In this document: one piece after another, positions 1 to 10,182 of the stretch
How positions within the stretch are numbered: the first letter of the stretch is position 1
Layout of the letters: each line of letters opens with the position of its first letter
Origin: an uncultured Pelagibacteraceae bacterium
GTDB lineage: Bacteria > Pseudomonadota > Alphaproteobacteria > Pelagibacterales > Pelagibacteraceae
Reading direction: 5' to 3'
NCBI GenBank assembly: GCA_902587755.1
Contig: CACIMN010000004.1
Location: 101,844 to 165,843, forward strand
Length of the DNA: 64,000 bases
Translations under genes and position numbers: made by a program
The notes under the pieces: model-generated
What the model was told of the DNA's origin: nothing
Seen by the model: the letters and a program-made list of their open reading frames with translations, nothing else
Databases searched by the model: none

Positions 1-1
1 C

Positions 2-691
2 AATTACTAACACTGGTCTTAAAATATTTGGTAAAATATGTTTAAACATAATAATTATATTAGAAACCCCAATTATTGTTGATGCTGAAACATAGTCTTT
101 ATTTTTTTCTACCAAAGTTGCAGCTCTAGAAACTCTAGCAAATTGTGGCCACTCTGAAATCCCGATTGCAAATATTAAAACATAAATTGCCATTTCATCA
201 TGCATTTCTCTTGAGATTAATCCTCTTGCTATTCCATCAACCAACAACGCCATCAAAATACTTGGTACTGTTAACTGAACATCAGTTAATCTCATTACTA
301 TCATTTCATATTTTCCCCCAAAAAATCCTGCTGTTAATCCCAATCCAACTCCAAGAATTAAGCTAAAAATTATCGCAGAAAAACCTACTATTAAAGAAAT
401 CCTACATCCATACAAAATTGTTGATAACATATCTCTTCCTTGTCCATCAGTACCTAAAATAAATTTAGCAATACCATCTTCTGTCCACGAAGGTGGTGTA
501 AATGCATCCATCAATGATAGAGAGGATGGGTCAAAGGGATTGTAAGGTGTTACGAGCTCAACAAAAAAAGAACAGAAAAAAATTATAAATAAGATTGTAG
601 ATGATACAATGGCAGTAGGCGATTTAATAAAGCTATGATAAATATCATTATCTTTGATTCTTTCCCAAGTACTTAAAGTTTTGTTATCCAC
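2..691 (-). CDS. Peptide-type ABC transporter permease (DppC-like), 3' end cut by window edge
   Basis: Inner-membrane permease of a DppBCDF/OppBCDF-type importer. About 230 N-terminal residues are visible; the C-terminus lies beyond position 1. After a cytoplasmic N-terminus there is a first membrane helix (about residues 27-45), then a periplasmic stretch with the family signature GTDGQGRDMLS, then further helices. The sequence runs out in the EAA-type coupling loop (KHILPN), which contacts the ATPase. The start is GTG at 689-691, overlapping the end of the DppB-like gene by 8 bases, which implies translational coupling. Family assignment is firm; the substrate (di/oligopeptide or another small solute) cannot be told from sequence. 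Confidence 0.85.
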   Translation of the reverse strand, partial: MDNKTLSTWERIKDNDIYHSFIKSPTAIVSSTILFIIFFCSFFVELVTPYNPFDPSSLSLMDAFTPPSWTEDGIAKFILGTDGQGRDMLSTILYGCRISLIVGFSAIIFSLILGVGLGLTAGFFGGKYEMIVMRLTDVQLTVPSILMALLVDGIARGLISREMHDEMAIYVLIFAIGISEWPQFARVSRAATLVEKNKDYVSASTIIGVSNIIIMFKHILPNILRPVLVI

Positions 692-1667
692 TTGCAGTAT
701 CTCCTTTAACTCTTATTCTTGGATCAATTAAATAATAAAGAATATCAACTATAAAATTTATCATTACAAAAACAAAAGCTATAAAAACTAAATAAGCTGA
801 CATGATTGGTATATCTACAAATTGAACTGCTTGAATAAATAAGAAGCCCATACCAGGCCATTGAAAAACAGTTTCGGTAATAATTGAAAACGCAATTAGA
901 GTTCCGATATTTATTCCTGCTATAGTTATTACTGGTATCAATCCATTTTTTAATGCATGTTTGTATTTAATACTATTTTCACTAATACCTCGAGCACGCG
1001 CAAATTTAATATAATCTGTTTGTAATATTTCCATCATCTCTGCTCGTACAAGTCTGATGATATAAGTCATTTGGAAAAGACTTAATGTTACTGAAGGAAG
1101 TATAATTGCTTTAAGTCCAGAGACTGTTAAAAATCCTGTAGTCCAAAAACCTAAATCTACAACTTCTCCTCTTCCAAAAGAAGGTAATATTCCTAAGATT
1201 ACTGCAAACAAATATATAAATAATATACCAATTACAAATGTGGGAAGCGAAACCCCCAACAAGGAGACTGCCAAAACAAAATCGCTTAAAAAGCCTTTTC
1301 GATTTATGCCGGTATAAACTCCTAATAATGTACCAGTTATAAGAGCAATTAGTGCTGAAATAACCACAAGTTCAATAGTTGCAGGCAATCTTTCAACTAT
1401 TAATTCTGAAACAGGTCTTCTTAATTGATATGAAATTCCAAACTCACCCTTTGAAGCATTAACTATAAATCTTGAAAATTGAACATGAATTGGATCCATC
1501 AAACCTAATGTTTCTCTTAATTCTGCTCTTTCCTCATCAGAGGTTTCTTCTCCAACCATGTTATTAATCGGATCTCCAACAAAATTAAATAAAGAGAAAG
1601 ACACAAAGGCGACAACCAACATCACCAAAGCAGATTGAAACAGCCTTTTAAAAAAATATTTTATCAA
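684..1667 (-). CDS. Peptide-type ABC transporter permease (DppB-like)
   Basis: 327-residue inner-membrane permease that pairs with the DppC-like protein to form the channel of a peptide-family importer. The N-terminus has the usual membrane anchor (about 9-30), followed by a long periplasmic loop (the MDPIHVQFSRF region) and five more hydrophobic segments. The EAA loop is near residues 222-247 (FARARGISENSIKYKHALKN). Length is normal for DppB. It follows the binding-protein gene after a 61-base gap holding a strong hairpin, and overlaps the next permease by 8 bases. The ATPase genes are expected beyond the left edge. Confidence 0.9.
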   Translation of the reverse strand: MIKYFFKRLFQSALVMLVVAFVSFSLFNFVGDPINNMVGEETSDEERAELRETLGLMDPIHVQFSRFIVNASKGEFGISYQLRRPVSELIVERLPATIELVVISALIALITGTLLGVYTGINRKGFLSDFVLAVSLLGVSLPTFVIGILFIYLFAVILGILPSFGRGEVVDLGFWTTGFLTVSGLKAIILPSVTLSLFQMTYIIRLVRAEMMEILQTDYIKFARARGISENSIKYKHALKNGLIPVITIAGINIGTLIAFSIITETVFQWPGMGFLFIQAVQFVDIPIMSAYLVFIAFVFVMINFIVDILYYLIDPRIRVKGDTASG

Positions 1668-1687
1668 TTTGTGAAGGTTTAAACTTG

Positions 1688-1715
1688 CAAGCCCTTTAAA
1701 AATTTAAAGGGCTTG
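1688..1715 (-). terminator. Intercistronic hairpin between binding-protein and permease genes
   Basis: Perfect 13-base inverted repeat: CAAGCCCTTTAAA at 1688-1700 and TTTAAAGGGCTTG at 1703-1715. It lies just downstream of the substrate-binding-protein stop codon and upstream of permease B. There is no long U-tract after it on the minus strand. It therefore looks more like a leaky terminator or mRNA-stabilising stem, as is common after binding-protein genes, than a full stop. Confidence 0.65.
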
Positions 1716-1728
1716 TAATAATTTTTAA

Positions 1729-3291
1729 TTAGTTAAAACTAGCAGTTCTGAATAACGGCTCGTTATTCGGTCTGATAGGAACATTAACATTGCTTTTAGA
1801 TGCCCAAGATATTACTTGGTGATGTAAAGGAAGATAAGAAATATCATCTTTTACAATTTTCCAGGCTTTTGCAATTGCAGCATTTCTTTTATCTAAATCA
1901 ACTTCACCTTCCATAACTCTAATTGCAGCATCAACATCAGCGTTACTAAAATTAACTTTGTTCCAGCTAGCACCAGATTCATACAGGTAATGGAAAACAT
2001 AGTGACTATCTAAAGTTGGAACACCCCATCCTAGCATATAGAAATCACCTTGATCATCTTTAAGCTCTTTGAAGTGTTTACTTTTAGTTTGAGCAAATAA
2101 GTTAACGTTAACTCCAATTTTACCCAACATTCCAACAACTGCAGTACAAATTGCTTCATCGTTTACATATCTGTCATTAGGACATCTAAGTTCAACGTCA
2201 AAACCATTAGGATAACCCGCATTAGCTAAAAGTTTTTTTGCAGCATTAACATCGTAAGGTAATCTTTTATCAAGATCAGCTGTGTATCCATTTACACCTG
2301 GGAAAGTTATAATTCCTGCTGGTTCACTTAAACCTCTCATAACTTTTTTCTTGATCGCTTCAATATCAATTGCTTGATAAAGAGCTTGTCTTACTTCTTT
2401 TTTCTTAAACGGATTATCACCTGTATTTCCAGTTCTTAATTTGTCAGCTGCTTGATCCATACCTAAGAAAATTGTTCTCATTTGAGCTGTACTTTCAACT
2501 TTATGACCTGAAGAAGATCCGATTCTTTTTAAGTCTTGAACAGGAGCATCAGTAACTATATCAATTTCACCAGATAATAAGGCTGCTACTCTTGTAGCTG
2601 CATTTTTAATAGGCATTAATTCAATTTGAGTTACTTTTTTGTCCTTCATTTCACCCCACCAATGTTTATTTCTTTTAAACACTGTCTTGGTGTTAGGCTC
2701 TCTTAAAGTTATTTTAAAAGGACCAGTTCCCATAGCATTAGTAGCAGAGAAAGTTTCTTGTCCTGCATCCCAATTTTGTGGAGACATTGCAAAGTTTTTC
2801 TCTGACCAAGCTTTAGACATTATAAAAATGTTTGATAGTTGGTTTAAAAGAATAGGATTTGGTTTACTTGTAGTTATTTTAACAGAGTAATCTCCAACCG
2901 CTTCAACATTAGCAACAGTGCTGATGTATTCTTTAAAGTCAGATGTTCTTTGCTTAGCTCTTAATATACTAAAAACAACATCTGCTGATGTCATTCCAGA
3001 ACCATCTGAAAACTTAGCATCTTCTCTTAAAGTAAAAATCCAAGTATTTGGATCAGTAGCTTTCCATTTTGTTGCTAAAGCAGGCCCTATTTTCATGTCC
3101 AAGCCTCTTTGAACTAGAGCTTCGTACACTTGTCTAGATACTTGAGTAGTTGGACCCTCATTTTGTGCATGTGGATCTAGTGTTAAACTGTCTCCTTGCA
3201 TAGACCATTTGATAGTTTTTGCCCATGCTGAAGAAAATCCGAATACTAGAACTAATGACAATAGTATTCTTACTATATTTTTAGTCTTCAT
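1729..3291 (-). CDS. Periplasmic substrate-binding protein of peptide-type ABC importer (SBP family 5)
   Basis: 520-residue extracytoplasmic solute-binding protein of the DppA/OppA family. A signal peptide is clear: basic start MKTKN, hydrophobic core, AWA cleavage motif near residue 24. There is no lipobox, so it should be free in the periplasm. The body shows the family pattern WSMQGDSLTLDPH near the N-terminus and the WGVPTLDSHYVFHYL region toward the end. A strong Shine-Dalgarno sequence (GAGGGG, 3296-3301) precedes the ATG, unusual for this A+T-rich sequence and consistent with high expression. It is the first gene of the transporter operon. Substrate unknown; dipeptides or oligopeptides are the default guess. 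Confidence 0.9.
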   Translation of the reverse strand: MKTKNIVRILLSLVLVFGFSSAWAKTIKWSMQGDSLTLDPHAQNEGPTTQVSRQVYEALVQRGLDMKIGPALATKWKATDPNTWIFTLREDAKFSDGSGMTSADVVFSILRAKQRTSDFKEYISTVANVEAVGDYSVKITTSKPNPILLNQLSNIFIMSKAWSEKNFAMSPQNWDAGQETFSATNAMGTGPFKITLREPNTKTVFKRNKHWWGEMKDKKVTQIELMPIKNAATRVAALLSGEIDIVTDAPVQDLKRIGSSSGHKVESTAQMRTIFLGMDQAADKLRTGNTGDNPFKKKEVRQALYQAIDIEAIKKKVMRGLSEPAGIITFPGVNGYTADLDKRLPYDVNAAKKLLANAGYPNGFDVELRCPNDRYVNDEAICTAVVGMLGKIGVNVNLFAQTKSKHFKELKDDQGDFYMLGWGVPTLDSHYVFHYLYESGASWNKVNFSNADVDAAIRVMEGEVDLDKRNAAIAKAWKIVKDDISYLPLHHQVISWASKSNVNVPIRPNNEPLFRTASFN

Positions 3292-3364
3292 TATTCCCCT
3301 CGTTTTTAAAATTTATTTAAAAAAGTATAAGTGAAATAATTGAATTATAGTAGCAATAATTTAC

Positions 3365-4414
<1,050 letters not shown>

Positions 4415-4963
4415 TTAATTAAATATTTTAGCACCTCTGGTCATAGCTACTGCCCCAGTTCTCGAAGTACTAATAAGTCCTAAGGGCTTTAATTTTTTAT
4501 TCATTTTATCAATTTCTCTTCTAAGAGCGGTTATTTGAATTACTGCTGAAGTTTTTGTTTCATCTAATATTACTGGATTAAATTTTTTACAAGCTTTTAA
4601 ACATTTATCTATTTTATTTTTTTTACCAACAACTTTAAATAAAGCCATTTCTTTAAATATTACATCTTTATCTTCTCTTTTAAATTCAGCAACCTTATGA
4701 ACTGGCACTAGCTTTGTTAACTGTAGTTTAATTTGATCTATTACCTGAGGTGTTCCAGTAGTAACAATTGTTATTCTTGAAATATTTTTTATAGCATCAA
4801 CTTCAGCTACAGCTAATGACTCAATATTATATCCTCTTCCTGAAAATAGTCCGACTACTCTCGCAAGAACACCGGCTTCGTTATCAACCCAAACAACGAA
4901 AATATAAGTCTCAGATTTCTGTTTTTTTGTAGGAATACTGTAAGCTGACTTTGATTTGGGCAT
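4415..4963 (-). CDS. ilvH: Acetolactate synthase, small regulatory subunit
   Basis: 182-residue regulatory subunit that activates the IlvB-type catalytic subunit and confers valine feedback. An ACT domain covers about residues 20-95, with the diagnostic DNEAGVLARVVGLFSGRGYNI stretch in its first half. The rest matches the C-terminal small-subunit domain (about 100-175). It sits 5 bases after ilvB on the same strand, so the two subunits are co-produced. Confidence 0.95.
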   Translation of the reverse strand: MPKSKSAYSIPTKKQKSETYIFVVWVDNEAGVLARVVGLFSGRGYNIESLAVAEVDAIKNISRITIVTTGTPQVIDQIKLQLTKLVPVHKVAEFKREDKDVIFKEMALFKVVGKKNKIDKCLKACKKFNPVILDETKTSAVIQITALRREIDKMNKKLKPLGLISTSRTGAVAMTRGAKIFN

Positions 4964-4968
4964 TATTA

Positions 4969-6735
4969 TTATACTAGGGCTTTGCCTTTTCCTTTAATTT
5001 TATTATCCTCTTGATCATTTGGACCTAAGATCATCTGGTTATGAGGTTTTCCTGATGGAATCATTGGAAAGCAATTTTCATTAGGATCTACATGGCAATC
5101 AAATATAACAGGTCCATCGTAATCGATCATTTCTTGAATTTTATAATCAAGATCAGATGGATTGTCAGCTTTAATTCCTTTGCAACCATAAGCTTCTGCC
5201 ATTTTCATAAAATCTGGTAATGCTTCTGAATAACTTTCAGAATAATTTTTTTCATGCAGTAATTCCTGCCACTGTCTTACCATTCCCATATATTGATTGT
5301 TCAAAATAAATATTTTTATAGGGAGATTGTATTGAACTGCTGTAGACATTTCTTGCATAGTCATTAAAACTGAAGCTTCTCCAGCAATATCAATTACTAA
5401 TTTTTCAGGATGAGCAATTTGTACTCCAACCGCTGCTGGCAACCCATATCCCATAGTACCTAATCCACCAGATGTCATCCATCTGTTTGGTTTATTAAAT
5501 TTATAATGCTGAGCTGCCCACATTTGATGTTGACCCACTTCAGTAGTGACATAAGTGTCTTTACTCTTAGTTAATTCATAAAGTCTTTGAACAGCGTGTT
5601 GTGGTTTTATACTTTCATCGCTATTAACAAAATTAAGAGAATTTTTTTCTCTCCATTTTTCTATTTGTTCCCACCATTTAGCAATATTTGATTTATTTGA
5701 TTTGCTATGACCATTTTTACTTTTTGAAATTGATTTATTAATTTTACTAATAACACTTGTAACATCTCCAACTATTGCAAGATCTACCTTGATAATTTTA
5801 TTAATTGATGAGGGATCGATATCAATATGAACCTTTTTTGAATTTGGTGAGAACTCGTCTATTTTTCCAGTAATACGATCATCAAACCTAGCACCAATAT
5901 TAATTAATAAATCACAATCATGCATTGCATTATTTGCTTCATAAGTCCCATGCATTCCAAGCATTCCTAAAAATTGATTATCATCTCCAGGGTATGCGCC
6001 CAAACCTTGAAGTGTAGAAGTAATTGGAAAACCAGTTAAATCCACAAATTCTCGTAGAGCTTGACTTGCTTTTGGTCCAGAGTTTATTACTCCTCCACCA
6101 CTATAAATGATTGGTTTTTTTGCTTTGCTTAATAATTTTAGTAATTCATCAATTTGATCTTGAGAAAATTTATTATGTATTTTTCCATTTAATTTTTTTT
6201 CTTTATTAGGTTTTTTATATTTTGTTTTTGCAAATTGAACATCTTTTGGAATATCAATTAAAACTGGTCCAGGTCTTCCAGTTGTTGCAACTCTAAAAGC
6301 TTCATGCATAACTTTTGAAAGATCATTTATATCTTTAACTAACCAGTTGTGCTTCGTACAAGGTCTTGTTATTCCTGTTGTGTCACATTCTTGAAAAGCA
6401 TCAGTTCCAATTAAATGTGTTGGAACCTGACCAGAAATACAAACCAATGGAACTGAATCCATATAAGCATCTGTTAAGGCAGTTACTACATTTGTAGCTC
6501 CAGGGCCAGATGTAACTAAAACAACTCCTGGTTTTCCAGAGGATCTTGCATACCCTTCGGCTGCATGGCCAGCTCCTTGTTCGTGTCTAACTAAAATATG
6601 TTTTATCGAAGGATGATTTTTTAGTTCATCATAAATTGGTAAAACTGCACCACCCGGATAACCAAAGATATGCTCTACCTTTTGATCTTCAAGACACTTA
6701 AATACGATTTCTGCTCCAGTAAATAATTTTGGCAT
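4969..6735 (-). CDS. ilvB: Acetolactate synthase, large catalytic subunit
   Basis: 588-residue thiamine-diphosphate enzyme that condenses two pyruvates (or pyruvate and 2-oxobutyrate). Domain order is normal: N-terminal pyrimidine-binding domain with GYPGGAVLPIYD and catalytic Glu in RHEQGAGHAAEGYAR; central FAD-binding domain; C-terminal pyrophosphate domain with NNQYMGMVRQWQ. One oddity: the ThDP/Mg motif reads AGEASVLM, with Glu where the usual first residue is Asp. From memory the same change occurs in other alphaproteobacterial enzymes. A lysine/asparagine-rich insert (about 335-352) is unremarkable. First gene of the ilv operon. Confidence 0.95.
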   Translation of the reverse strand: MPKLFTGAEIVFKCLEDQKVEHIFGYPGGAVLPIYDELKNHPSIKHILVRHEQGAGHAAEGYARSSGKPGVVLVTSGPGATNVVTALTDAYMDSVPLVCISGQVPTHLIGTDAFQECDTTGITRPCTKHNWLVKDINDLSKVMHEAFRVATTGRPGPVLIDIPKDVQFAKTKYKKPNKEKKLNGKIHNKFSQDQIDELLKLLSKAKKPIIYSGGGVINSGPKASQALREFVDLTGFPITSTLQGLGAYPGDDNQFLGMLGMHGTYEANNAMHDCDLLINIGARFDDRITGKIDEFSPNSKKVHIDIDPSSINKIIKVDLAIVGDVTSVISKINKSISKSKNGHSKSNKSNIAKWWEQIEKWREKNSLNFVNSDESIKPQHAVQRLYELTKSKDTYVTTEVGQHQMWAAQHYKFNKPNRWMTSGGLGTMGYGLPAAVGVQIAHPEKLVIDIAGEASVLMTMQEMSTAVQYNLPIKIFILNNQYMGMVRQWQELLHEKNYSESYSEALPDFMKMAEAYGCKGIKADNPSDLDYKIQEMIDYDGPVIFDCHVDPNENCFPMIPSGKPHNQMILGPNDQEDNKIKGKGKALV

Positions 6736-6787
6736 TATGCAATCTAGCTGAAGTTGTACTGATTGGTCAAGTTTAAGAATGAAAATT

Positions 6788-7696
6788 TTAAATTTTTTTT
6801 AAAAATTCATTTATGTCTTTTGGCTTTAACTTTATCCAGCTCATCATGTTGCCTCTAGCCCAAGTACTTTGTCTTTTAGCGTATTGTCTTGTTTTTATGG
6901 CTATTTTATCTCTAGTATCATTCAAATTTTTTTGTTTTTTTAAATATTCTGTAATTTCATTAACTCCAATGGCCTTATTAGCACTTTTATCTTTTCTAAC
7001 TCTTAGCTTTATGAAATTTTTTACCTCTTTAATTGCTCCATTTTCTATCATCTCACTTGTTCTTATATTGATGCGCTCAATTAACTCTTGTCTAGGGAAA
7101 TCAATATAAACTTTAAAAAAATCATTTTCTACGAAGTGTGATTTCGTATTTTTAAACCATTCGATTAGAGATTTTTTTGTAAACTTTTTAACTTCAAAAG
7201 CCCTGATAGACCTTTGAGTATCCGTAGGGTTTATTTTTCCTCTTGAGGATGGATCTAATTTTAATAGTTTTTCGTAAAACTTCTTTTGTCCAAGTTTTTT
7301 TTGTAAAATTCTAATTTGATTTCTTAATTTTAATGATATATTTGGTATTTTAACTAAACCATCAGTTAAAGCTTTAAAGTATAAACCTGTCCCTCCAACA
7401 AGAATTGGGGTTTTTTTTCTTTTTTGAACTTCCTTAATTTTTTTAATTACAAGCTTAAGCCAATCACCTGTGGAGAAGTTTTTTGTTACATTATGAAAAC
7501 CATATAAATGATGTTTTATTTTCTTATATTTTTTAAGATCTGGTCTAGCTGTCAAAATTTTAAGCTCTTTGTATACTTGCATGCTATCAGCATTAATAAT
7601 CTCTCCATTAACCTTCTTTGCAATTTTAATTGCAAAACTTGATTTTCCTGAGGCTGTTGGTCCAGATATTAATATAATCTTGGATTTTAAATCCAT
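6788..7696 (-). CDS. miaA: tRNA dimethylallyltransferase
   Basis: 302-residue enzyme that transfers a dimethylallyl group to A37 of tRNAs reading UNN codons. A P-loop GPTASGKSS is at about residues 13-21, followed by the family motif DSMQVYKELKILTARP, then LVGGTGLYFKAL. The C-terminal half has the usual basic R-Q-Y-AKRQ-TWARG segment. It starts 3 bases after the htrA stop and is the last gene of the hflK-hflC-htrA run. Confidence 0.95.
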   Translation of the reverse strand: MDLKSKIILISGPTASGKSSFAIKIAKKVNGEIINADSMQVYKELKILTARPDLKKYKKIKHHLYGFHNVTKNFSTGDWLKLVIKKIKEVQKRKKTPILVGGTGLYFKALTDGLVKIPNISLKLRNQIRILQKKLGQKKFYEKLLKLDPSSRGKINPTDTQRSIRAFEVKKFTKKSLIEWFKNTKSHFVENDFFKVYIDFPRQELIERINIRTSEMIENGAIKEVKNFIKLRVRKDKSANKAIGVNEITEYLKKQKNLNDTRDKIAIKTRQYAKRQSTWARGNMMSWIKLKPKDINEFLKKI

Positions 7697-7698
7697 TA

Positions 7699-9114
7699 TT
7701 AATCTAACTTAACACCAATATATCTTCGTTGATTTTGATTGTTATAAATTGCTAGTAAAACTGTTTTCTGATTTGAATTAAGAACTTCGTTAGTAATATT
7801 TATTAAATCGTTGGCTGTCCTAATTTTTTTCTTCTGAGCTTCAACGATGATACTATTAAGTTCTATTGAATTTACTAAGGGGCTGTTATTTGCAATTCTT
7901 GTTATTACCAAGCCTGTTGTCTGGTTTGGTAATTTTCTTTTCTTTATGTCTTCTTTAGTTAACGGTCTTACTGCAATTTTCAAACTTTCTATTATTTCAC
8001 CATTATTTTGTTTTTGAGTTTCTGGATTTTTACTTATTTTAAAATCATCTGAAGTTTCTAATCTTCCTAAAATAACATTTTTAATTATCTCTTTTTTATC
8101 TCTCCAAACTTTAACTTCAACTTTTTTTCCAACTTCTGTTTTTGCTACAATTGCTGGAAGTTCTTTCATTTGATTTATTTTTTCTCCATTAAATTCTAAA
8201 ATAATATCACCAGCTTGTATTCCTGCTTTTTCTGATGGACTATTTTCTGCAACACTAGCAACTAATGCTCCTCGTGCTTTGTCCAATTTTTCAACTTCAG
8301 CAATTTCTTTTGTAACATCTTGAATTCTAACACCTAGCCAACCTCTTTTTGTTTCGCCAAATTCAATTAATTGTTTAATTACGATTTGCGCGCTGTTGGA
8401 TGGAATAGAGAATCCGATTCCAATCGAACCATTACGTCCAAGAATTGCTGTATTAATTCCAATTACATTTCCTTCCATATCAAATAAAGGTCCTCCTGAA
8501 TTACCTGAGTTTATCGAAGCATCTGTTTGAATAAAATCTTCATACCTTGATAAACCAATCGATCTATTTCTTGCAGATATTATTCCTGCAGTAACAGTTC
8601 CACCTAAACCAAATGGATTTCCAATTGCTAAAACCCAATCCCCAATTCTTGCTTTATCAGAGTCACCGAATGCAACTGGGATAAACTTTTCATCTGTTTC
8701 TAATTGTAAAACAGCAATATCCATTAAAGGATCGGCACCAAGAACATTAGCTTTAAATTCTTGGTCACCATTTACTCTAACAATAATATCGTCAGCATTT
8801 TGGATAACATGATTATTCGTAACCACAATTCCTTTCTCGTCTATTATAAACCCAGAACCTAAAGCAGCTGATTGTCTTTCCTGAGGTGTTCCAAATTCTT
8901 TAAACATATCTTCAAAAGGAGATCCTGGAGGAAATTGAAAAGGAAAAGGATTGGTATTGGTTACAACTGTTGTTGTGGTGGAAATATTCACTACAGATGG
9001 CATTAATTTTTCTGCAAGCTCTGCAAAAGAAGCAGGAACTGGTTTGGAGTTTACATTTAACGAAAAGCTAAATGATATAACAAGGGTTAAGAATATAAGT
9101 TTAATCTTATTCAT
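7699..9114 (-). CDS. Periplasmic serine protease of the DegP/HtrA (Do) family
   Basis: 471-residue envelope quality-control protease. A signal peptide occupies about residues 1-23. The trypsin-like domain has the full catalytic triad: His102 (TNNHVIQ), Asp132 (DPLMDIAVLQ) and Ser206 (NSGNSGGPLFD). A first PDZ domain follows from about 255 (GWLGVRIQDV), and a shorter, weaker second PDZ-like region ends the protein. It lies just downstream of the hflKC genes and a DUF2065 gene, the usual alphaproteobacterial order. Which Do paralogue it is (DegP, DegQ or MucD) cannot be settled from sequence alone. Confidence 0.93.
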   Translation of the reverse strand: MNKIKLIFLTLVISFSFSLNVNSKPVPASFAELAEKLMPSVVNISTTTTVVTNTNPFPFQFPPGSPFEDMFKEFGTPQERQSAALGSGFIIDEKGIVVTNNHVIQNADDIIVRVNGDQEFKANVLGADPLMDIAVLQLETDEKFIPVAFGDSDKARIGDWVLAIGNPFGLGGTVTAGIISARNRSIGLSRYEDFIQTDASINSGNSGGPLFDMEGNVIGINTAILGRNGSIGIGFSIPSNSAQIVIKQLIEFGETKRGWLGVRIQDVTKEIAEVEKLDKARGALVASVAENSPSEKAGIQAGDIILEFNGEKINQMKELPAIVAKTEVGKKVEVKVWRDKKEIIKNVILGRLETSDDFKISKNPETQKQNNGEIIESLKIAVRPLTKEDIKKRKLPNQTTGLVITRIANNSPLVNSIELNSIIVEAQKKKIRTANDLINITNEVLNSNQKTVLLAIYNNQNQRRYIGVKLD

Positions 9115-9115
9115 A

Positions 9116-9301
9116 TTAGCTCTTAATATAATAAATAATTATAAAACCTATCACAGCAAAAATAAGTCCCCCTGATCTAAGCTGACTATCTTTAACAAGT
9201 TCTAGTTTTTTCAACATACTTTTCATTTTTGCTGGAAATAAGGCGTACAAAATTCCCTCAATAAATAAGAAAAGACCAAAAGCTATAACTAGCTCACGCA
9301 T
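9116..9301 (-). CDS. DUF2065 small membrane protein
   Basis: 61-residue protein with two predicted membrane helices (about residues 3-22 and 43-60) joined by a short basic loop. Size, pattern and position between hflC and htrA fit the DUF2065 (YjeT-like) family, whose role is unknown. It lies 7 bases after hflC and its stop nearly touches the htrA start, so it is part of the same operon. Confidence 0.85.
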   Translation of the reverse strand: MRELVIAFGLFLFIEGILYALFPAKMKSMLKKLELVKDSQLRSGGLIFAVIGFIIIYYIKS

Positions 9302-9308
9302 TTAAAAA

Positions 9309-10181
9309 TTATTGTTGGATTTCAGGTTTTATATTTCCAAAAAATTTAAAAAATTCACTATCAGGTGATAAAATTAAAGAAGTTTCACCGCCAATAAGGG
9401 CTTTTTCATATGCTTGCATAGCTCTATAGAAAGCAAAAAATTCTGGATCTTGGCCAAAGGCGTCAGCAAATATTTTATTTCTTTCTCCATCGCCTTCCCC
9501 TTTCATAATCTCAGATTGTTTCTGAGCATCTGCTAAGATTACTGTAACTTCTTTGTCAGCAGTTGATGTAATAGTGACAGCCATCTCTGCTCCTTTTGCT
9601 CTAAATTCTTTTGCTTCTCTCTCCCTTTCAGTTTGCATTCTTCTATAAATTGCATCACTGTTAGCTTGGGGAAGATCTGCTCTTTTAATTCTGACATCAA
9701 CAATATTTATTCCAAAGTTTTGGGCTTCATTATTTACACCTTCTTTAATTAAAGCCATTTGCTTAGATCTATCTTTAGATAACAACGTTTGTAATTCTTC
9801 TTGACCTAATACATTTCTAATTCTTGAATTTATTATCGTAGATAATCTCGATCTTGCAACTCTTTCATTTCCAACTGAAATATAAAACTTCAATGGATCA
9901 ACAATTTGAAATCTAGCAAAAGCATCAACAATTAATCTTTTCTGATCTGATGCAATAACCTCCTCAGGTGGAGCATCTAAATTTAAAATTCTTTTATCTA
10001 AATAAACAACGTTTTGAATGAATGGAATTTTAAAGTTTAATCCTGGTTTCATTATAATCCTTTTTGGGTCACCAAATTGAAGAATAATTGCTTGATTAAC
10101 TTCTTTTACAATAATTACAGATAAAAAGGCTACAACACCAATTGCAACTAGTATTCCTGCTAATACTTTTCCAGCTTTCAT
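9309..10181 (-). CDS. hflC: HflC, membrane protease modulator (band 7/SPFH protein)
   Basis: 290-residue inner-membrane protein that, with HflK, forms a large cage around FtsH and modulates its proteolysis. One N-terminal membrane helix (about 5-25) is followed by the SPFH/band-7 domain (VNQAIILQFGDPKRI onward). A helical region then carries the family pattern MQTEREREAKEFRAKG near residues 182-197. It is one base after hflK. Its partner ftsH is encoded at 35813-37720. Confidence 0.95.
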   Translation of the reverse strand: MKAGKVLAGILVAIGVVAFLSVIIVKEVNQAIILQFGDPKRIIMKPGLNFKIPFIQNVVYLDKRILNLDAPPEEVIASDQKRLIVDAFARFQIVDPLKFYISVGNERVARSRLSTIINSRIRNVLGQEELQTLLSKDRSKQMALIKEGVNNEAQNFGINIVDVRIKRADLPQANSDAIYRRMQTEREREAKEFRAKGAEMAVTITSTADKEVTVILADAQKQSEIMKGEGDGERNKIFADAFGQDPEFFAFYRAMQAYEKALIGGETSLILSPDSEFFKFFGNIKPEIQQ

Positions 10182-10182
10182 T

